Source: Maratus speciosus | Taxonomy: Eukaryota > Arthropoda > Arachnida > Araneae > Salticidae | Direction of reading: 5' to 3' | Length of the DNA stretch: 64,000 bases | Assembly (NCBI GenBank): GCA_963932465.1 | Contig: OZ010791.1 | Span: 152,937,915-153,001,914 of the forward strand | Shown here: positions 58,861 to 64,000 of the stretch, piece by piece | Layout of the letters: each line of letters begins with the position of its first letter | How positions within the stretch are numbered: the first letter of the stretch is position 1 | Notes under the pieces: generated by a model | What the model was told of the DNA's origin: nothing | The model's database searches: none | What the model saw: the letters and a program-made list of their open reading frames with translations, nothing else | Program-made: the position numbers and the translations under genes

Positions 58861-59640
58861 ATAATAATAATAAGAAGAATGCTAATAATAATAAATTGAA
58901 AGGAAAATTATTTGCTGGTCAGGCAAAGTTTTTGACCGCCAATTTAAAAATTTTATCGCTTACTGGCGAATTGCGAGCAGTCTTTTCAACTTTAAGCAAA
59001 CATAAGCCTTTCTACATAGTACAGGTAGAATCCTCAACCCGAAGGAGTGTATTCAGGAAGTTCTAAAGCATTAGGATTTCGGTACTTCTTTCTGTGAGAG
59101 CGAAATTATTTCTGTAAAGTCATTATTTAAAATTATTTTTAAATGTCAAAATAAATAATTTAGTGTATAACAATGTAAATGTCGCTTAGAATAAAACATC
59201 CAAATCTTTTAAGAGTCTAAATTTTTTTTAAACAAATCATAAGAAATGTTAAAAGATTGTAAATTAAATAGCTAAAGCTTCGAAAAAAAGTGAAGTTAAA
59301 AAATGTTTTTTCCTTCGTTACCTTAATGATAATGTAGTTCGCAATTTAGAGATTTATTTGTTGAGAATGATTTATGCATGCTGTACTCTCCAAAGCGTAA
59401 AAGAAATGGAGGGGGAGGGGGAGCTGTTCTGAAAGTATGCTCTGTTCAATCTTTATATAAATAAATAATATCCATGTATATTCATATAAAGATTATTTAT
59501 GTTTCATTGCTGTAAACCAACTTCAGGTTGAAAAAAATCTTTTTAAAAAATTGTTTAATCTTTAGCATGCATTGTCGCTTTTTCTTGCTTGTTTAATTGG
59601 AACTTCTGACATTTTTGGAACGCCACTTGCATTGAACTAT
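58861..59640. other. No gene seen
   Basis: The frame at 58851-59066 has no domain. G-rich patch at about 59408-59421. Confidence 0.5.
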
Positions 59641-60619
59641 TAGAGGTCTGCACGGGCCGAAATTTCCAGGCCCGGGCCCGGCCCGACTCATAGAAAAAAA
59701 TTCAGCCCGCCCCGGCCCGGTAAAAAAGTTAAAAGTTCGGCCAGAGCCCGTCCGGGTCCGGAAGAAAGTTAAAATTTCGGCCGGAGCCCGGCCCAAGGGA
59801 ATTTGTACAAAACATTGATTTTTACGTCGATTTGGTTAAAAATTTATCTCGTGCGAGGAGTTCTGATCAAAAATATTTACCTCAACTTTTTTTTTTCATG
59901 TTTATAATCTTCATTTTTTATAGAAGTGGCGCAGGCTGCGATATTTATTTATGGATTGAGATTGATTATTTTTTAATCAATCTCTATTTCTTGTTTGTAA
60001 ATGTTTCAGTTATCATTAATATCGTTAATCCATATTCCATGTATGTGTTAAAAATCTGAAAAATGCTATACAGTAAAATCTTTTAAAACGGAATTGCATA
60101 GAAAAGAAAAACGCGTTATAAACAAGTTCCCTTCTTAGTAAGTTGTAAATGCATTATATATCCGTTTCTTTCATATTAGTATATTAACTTTGCATGGATC
60201 AACACGTTTTTCAGTTTATAACAGGATTTCGTCATAGGCAGGTTTTTCGTCACACGTTTTATTATATTTTCATTTAGCTATATTTTAATAAGCGTAGAAA
60301 TCTACCATTCTTTAAAAAGAATAAATTTGAATGTTTAATTGTAGAATAATAGCGATTTAAAAAATGTGTGCATTTTGTGCACAAATTTTTGGGCCAGGCC
60401 TAATTTTACTGACCTTTGAACGGATCAGGCCACGCCGAGACAATGATTTACAAACGGGCTGGATAAAAACTAGGAATGAAAATTTTGGGCCTTGAAGACT
60501 AGGAATGAAACCAGTCCCGGCTCTGTACAGAAAAAAAAGTTATGCCCGGCCCGGCCCGTAAAGAGTAGTCACTAGGCCCGGGTCGGGTCGGGCTTCGGGC
60601 CGGCCCATGCAGATCTCTA
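59641..60619. mobile_element. Non-autonomous hAT element 7 (CCCGGGC type)
   Basis: TAGAGGTCTGCACGGGCCGA at the left and GGCCGGCCCATGCAGATCTC (then TA) at the right are inverses. Same family as the interrupted element at 33350-35930. Subterminal arms are dense in GGCCCGG/CCGGGCC. The flanks GAACTAT and GAACTGAT are an 8-bp TSD with one base lost. 979 bp with no transposase. The frames at 59593-59796 (minus) and 59832-60059 (plus) are by-products. Confidence 0.88.
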
Positions 60620-60627
60620 GAACTGAT

Positions 60628-61579
60628 ATCACTGATTAAGAATAAAGGATTAAAATTTGAAGTTCAAAGATTTTTTTCCCGTCTTACGAATTTGTCTTTA
60701 AATGTATATTTTATGTTTTCTTTTCATTTAATAAATCATAAAAATGTATTTCTGTTACCTGTCATACGCGCACTCTATCATTTGTTAAATTGCCCGAATG
60801 ATGACAAAATTTTAATTCTATTGAGATATATTCCAGAATTACTTATTTTGAAAATAATTTAAGGTGTAATGCTGTTTTGATTGGTGCAAAATTTCGATAT
60901 TTTTTCTCCTTTTGTCATTTAAAGTATTCTTTATTCACACAAAACCATATTTTAGTAGTTAGAACTTGCTCTAGGAAAAGAAAACGCAATTTTGGAGTCA
61001 TAGAAGTAAAGCGTGGCACAGCGAGTAAACACATAGCAGAAGCTGTATTTTTACTGTTTCCGGAACAGCATTTTCAAAATCGATGGACACTCAAGCTCTG
61101 CCAATTCTAAATCAGTCAACTTCCCATTTTCGAAAATTAGCCGCCACATTTTCCTTTTTAGTGAAATGACTAAGATTTTTTGCTAAATATTGCTATTTCG
61201 TTTTTCTGTGTATCTTACTTTTCTATGTAACTAAGTAAAGGAATTTTTGGTTGAAATTTTACATTTCACTTTGAATCGATGACCTTTCACTAATCTTGCA
61301 CATTTTTTAAAACAATGGTTACATATTTAACTATCTTTTGGACAAAAAAACTAATTTTTTCTAACATCGTTCTATGGTTACATCCCAGATGAGTTATCAT
61401 GTCCAATTGGAATTTCGTTTTTCGAACACATCAAATCAGATGTCAAGATGCCCTTTTTGAAGTATGTCAACTATTCAAAATACAGTTTTCTATATAATAA
61501 TTTACTAACTAGATGTTCGCAGCTTGGGTGTGTAAATTATCTAAAACTACCACTGTAAAAAATAAAAATAAAAAATTAT
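60628..61579. other. No supported gene
   Basis: The 77-codon frame at 60877-61110 contains no recognised domain. AT-rich otherwise. Confidence 0.5.
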
Positions 61580-62195
61580 AACATGGGTCAATTCCATCGT
61601 AACTGACGTAACACTTTATTATCGAATTTTGTTTTCAGAACTGTGTAGGAAAATTACTAATAAAGCTAGAGCAAATTTTTACAATTTAAAATATTTCTTA
61701 CTAAGGACTTAATACCCAAATACCTGCGGATTATTTCAATCTCTCTTTGAGTCCCAAAAATTGAATTCAAAATTCTGTAACTGACGTAACATAAAATATA
61801 CAAACATTTTTTCTGCCTTCATTGAAATGTAAAAATTATCAAAACTATCCCGTTAAAAAAAGTGATTTAATGTTCTCAATGACACTAAATAATGACAATT
61901 CATAAAAGTAACTTGTTTAATTAATTTCTAAACAATGAAAAAGGAAAAATGGCATTTACACGTGTAACTGACACTTTTATTGTGTAACTGACGTAACATT
62001 ATGACTTTACAAAGACAATAATGGTACTTAACTTAGTTTGTAAACAGTAATTTACAATGCCATTTTATTAGGATTTTATTGTAGAACATAAAAATATCAA
62101 GCTTTCCAATCATACCCTTAAATTAAACATATTAGAAATTTTATTCCCCCCCCCCCCCAAAAAAAAGAGAATTTTCTGTGGAATTGCCCCATGTT
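61580..62195. mobile_element. TIR element with GTAACTGACGTAACA motif
   Basis: AACATGGGTCAATTCCA at the left mirrors 'tggaattgccccatgtt' at the right (one mismatch over 17 bp), 616 bp. The subterminal motif GTAACTGACGTAACA recurs at about 61599, 61778, and twice near 61965-62000. Near the right end there is a C run at about 62145-62158. No TSD identified, no ORF. Confidence 0.72.
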
Positions 62196-62768
62196 GAAAT
62201 TATTACTATCTACTTAAATAAAATCCAAGTGTAGGAAAGTGTAAGTAACCCCTCCGGGTCGAACTGACCATAGCTAAACGCTAGGATAAAGAGAAACATA
62301 TAATAACATATGACAACTAAAGGATAAGTTCTTCTACCTCAAATTATGTCTGTTCAGCATATTTTCTATATAAATTAACATTTCTGTAAACATTTTTTTT
62401 CACACTCTTTTCAGAAATAGTGTGTATAATAACAGTGTTAGATTTACAGAAATGGTCTGAAAAAACGGAAAGCGGTTTGGTGAGCCATTCATTTTTTGAT
62501 TCATTCATTTTCATAAAAAAAAAAAAAACTTTAACGCATTGAATATTTAATTTTAATGTTTCGTGAAATCTTCAGAAATTGTTTTTCACTTTGCTAATTA
62601 TTATTGCAATAAATACTGCTATGGGGTGAGTCATTCACTTTTGAGACTCATTCATCAAAATTATTTGTGCTGACTGGTAACGGATGTTTAAACATCTTTG
62701 TTGTTCGAAACATTGCTACGAAGATTTATCTTTATTAATCTTTGCAGAACCCTTTTATAGCTGAATCT
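62196..62768. other. No gene seen
   Basis: 'gtgagtcattcacttttgag' near 62626 loosely echoes 'gtgagccattcattttttga' near 62480. Nothing else recognised. Confidence 0.5.
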
Positions 62769-63294
62769 TTAACCCTTCTACTGACGGTACTTATAAGTAG
62801 TATCATTAAAACAACTTGTTATAAAATTAATTTAATTCATCGATTATAGTAGTAATACAGTTTAGAATGAGTTATAGATGCATTATGCATTACTTTATCC
62901 TGTTCCAAAAGTTACACAAAGCAAAAATATATTTAAAAGGATGATTTCTTTTCCCTTTGGATATTTTCAGCTTTCTTGGCGTTTGGGGAGGGGGGGGGGA
63001 TATTCAATCCGGAAATATTTTTATATTTCTATTGTAAGAACATTATATTTATACAATTCCTAATTCTACAAAATACTAAGAAAAATATTTAAAATAAAGA
63101 TTTGAGTGGGGTTATAAATATTGCACAAAATCCCTATAAATTCAAATTTAATGAATCCTTCTAAATCTTTTAAAATCCTTCTAAAATTTATTAAATGATT
63201 ATGTAAATCTTCTAATGTAGTTTCAAAAATTCACGAAAAATGCTTTAGAAGATAAAATTTTCCTGACTTCATAATTCAGTACATAAAGGGTTAA
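62769..63294. mobile_element. Possible piggyBac-type MITE
   Basis: TTAA followed by CCCTTCTACTGACGG on the left; the right end in inverse reads TTAA-CCCTTTATGTACTGA. Only the first five bases and a shifted ACTGA agree, so the TIR is weak. The 526-bp size and TTAA-CCCT ends match the elements at 21037 and 52116. The 61-codon frame at 62878-63063 is unsupported. Confidence 0.5.
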
Positions 63295-63738
63295 ACTATT
63301 GAAGTTTAATCAAAGCAGTTTATTTCCTTTCTGGAAAGGCGTTGTTTATATTAAAGGATTGCAGATTATTTCATCGTTGAATTTTGTGAAACTTTTATTG
63401 TTGTTTAACGCTGTTTCAGTATCGTTTTAAGCAATGCCTGATGAAAAAGATGAAACACCGCTTGAACATAGACATATCTGTAGAAATCAGTTGTCATTTT
63501 TAAAATGTGCTTTTCCACAATACAAACCTTTCAATAATAAAATCTTCATGCTCTTTGTTTGTATGAAGTCTTGTGAAAATGAAACGCAGCAGATCAACAC
63601 TCCGCCCATCGGGGGGACAAGGGGTGGGGGGGGGGGTATATACTAGTATAGAAATAAAATGTATTGCAGAACAGGTGTTCGTATTAATACAGTTGCTTTG
63701 CTTTAAGTTTTCGTAAGATGCTTCCTTCTGATGCCACT

Positions 63739-63776
<38 letters not shown>

Positions 63777-64000
63777 GATATAATCGACATTTCAGTGATG
63801 TAACAACAGTCAATTTTTTTAATAATTAAAATCGATTTCATATTCAGGACTCGGGTTATAATTAAGTAGAAATTAACGGTAATATTTTTAGAACTGTGGT
63901 GGCGCTGATATGTCAGATTCTGTTTAATATCCATTTCGTGATCCGACATTCCTTTACGTCATACGTGGTATCCTCACAGTTTGAAAAGTCGAAATCGAGA
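63295..64000. other. No supported gene; homopolymer runs
   Basis: G runs at about 63610-63637 and an A run at 63740-63773. The two frames here, 63434-63646 and minus 63500-63949, overlap each other and cross these runs; neither shows a domain. Confidence 0.5.

Noticed and set aside
63500..63949. 149-codon minus-strand reading frame
   Set aside because: Its middle is a phenylalanine run from the A homopolymer, and no domain is recognisable on either side.

Overview
This window is intergenic or intronic DNA from an animal genome, most likely an arthropod; an arachnid is a guess from the mix of repeats, not something I can show. It is strongly AT-rich and full of homopolymer runs. It has no host gene that I can support: nearly all open frames are under 115 codons and lie in low-complexity DNA or inside repeats. 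What it holds is a dense, partly nested collection of transposable elements. Many can be delimited to the base because terminal inverted repeats (TIRs) and target-site duplications (TSDs) are intact.

The one convincing intact gene is a 716-codon reading frame at 44894-47044. It sits inside a complete, very young LTR retrotransposon (43833-49056): two 384-bp LTRs differing at only 2 positions, a TATA box, and a primer-binding site directly after the 5' LTR. The frame encodes Gag (capsid-like region and two zinc knuckles), then an in-frame retropepsin, then a tail with two predicted membrane segments and a polybasic end. There is no reverse transcriptase, RNase H or integrase, and about 1.6 kb of T-rich non-coding DNA follows. 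It looks like a non-autonomous Gag-protease retrotransposon that must borrow a polymerase, and its membrane tail is unusual.

Layout. 1-5.7 kb: end of a dispersed repeat, a TTAA-flanked MITE, tandem duplications. 5.7-12 kb: a hAT element with 8-bp TSD, a long inverted repeat, and a Helentron-like element carrying about six 325-bp satellite units. 12.7-25.2 kb: small TIR elements (Tc1-type, piggyBac-type, foldback), a second hAT, and a second copy of the repeat that opens the window. 26.6-36.3 kb: a hAT inside a GGGCCC-rich repeat, a decayed Tc1 element, a third hAT family, a tRNA-derived SINE, a hAT interrupted by a second Tc1 element, and a TA-flanked MITE. 37.3-42.5 kb: a perfect 48-bp palindrome, a satellite split by a solo LTR, a 1.5-kb foldback element and a tRNA-Leu-like sequence. 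43.8-49.1 kb: the LTR retrotransposon. 49.3-55.5 kb: a Tc1-type MITE holding another TIR element, then piggyBac-type, hAT and other MITEs. 57-64 kb: a possible piggyBac fragment, another hAT and two more TIR elements.

The elements do not form a pathway. Only Gag-protease looks functional. The transposase remnants (two Tc1 type, one possible piggyBac type) are broken, so the many short TIR elements must have been moved by enzymes encoded elsewhere.
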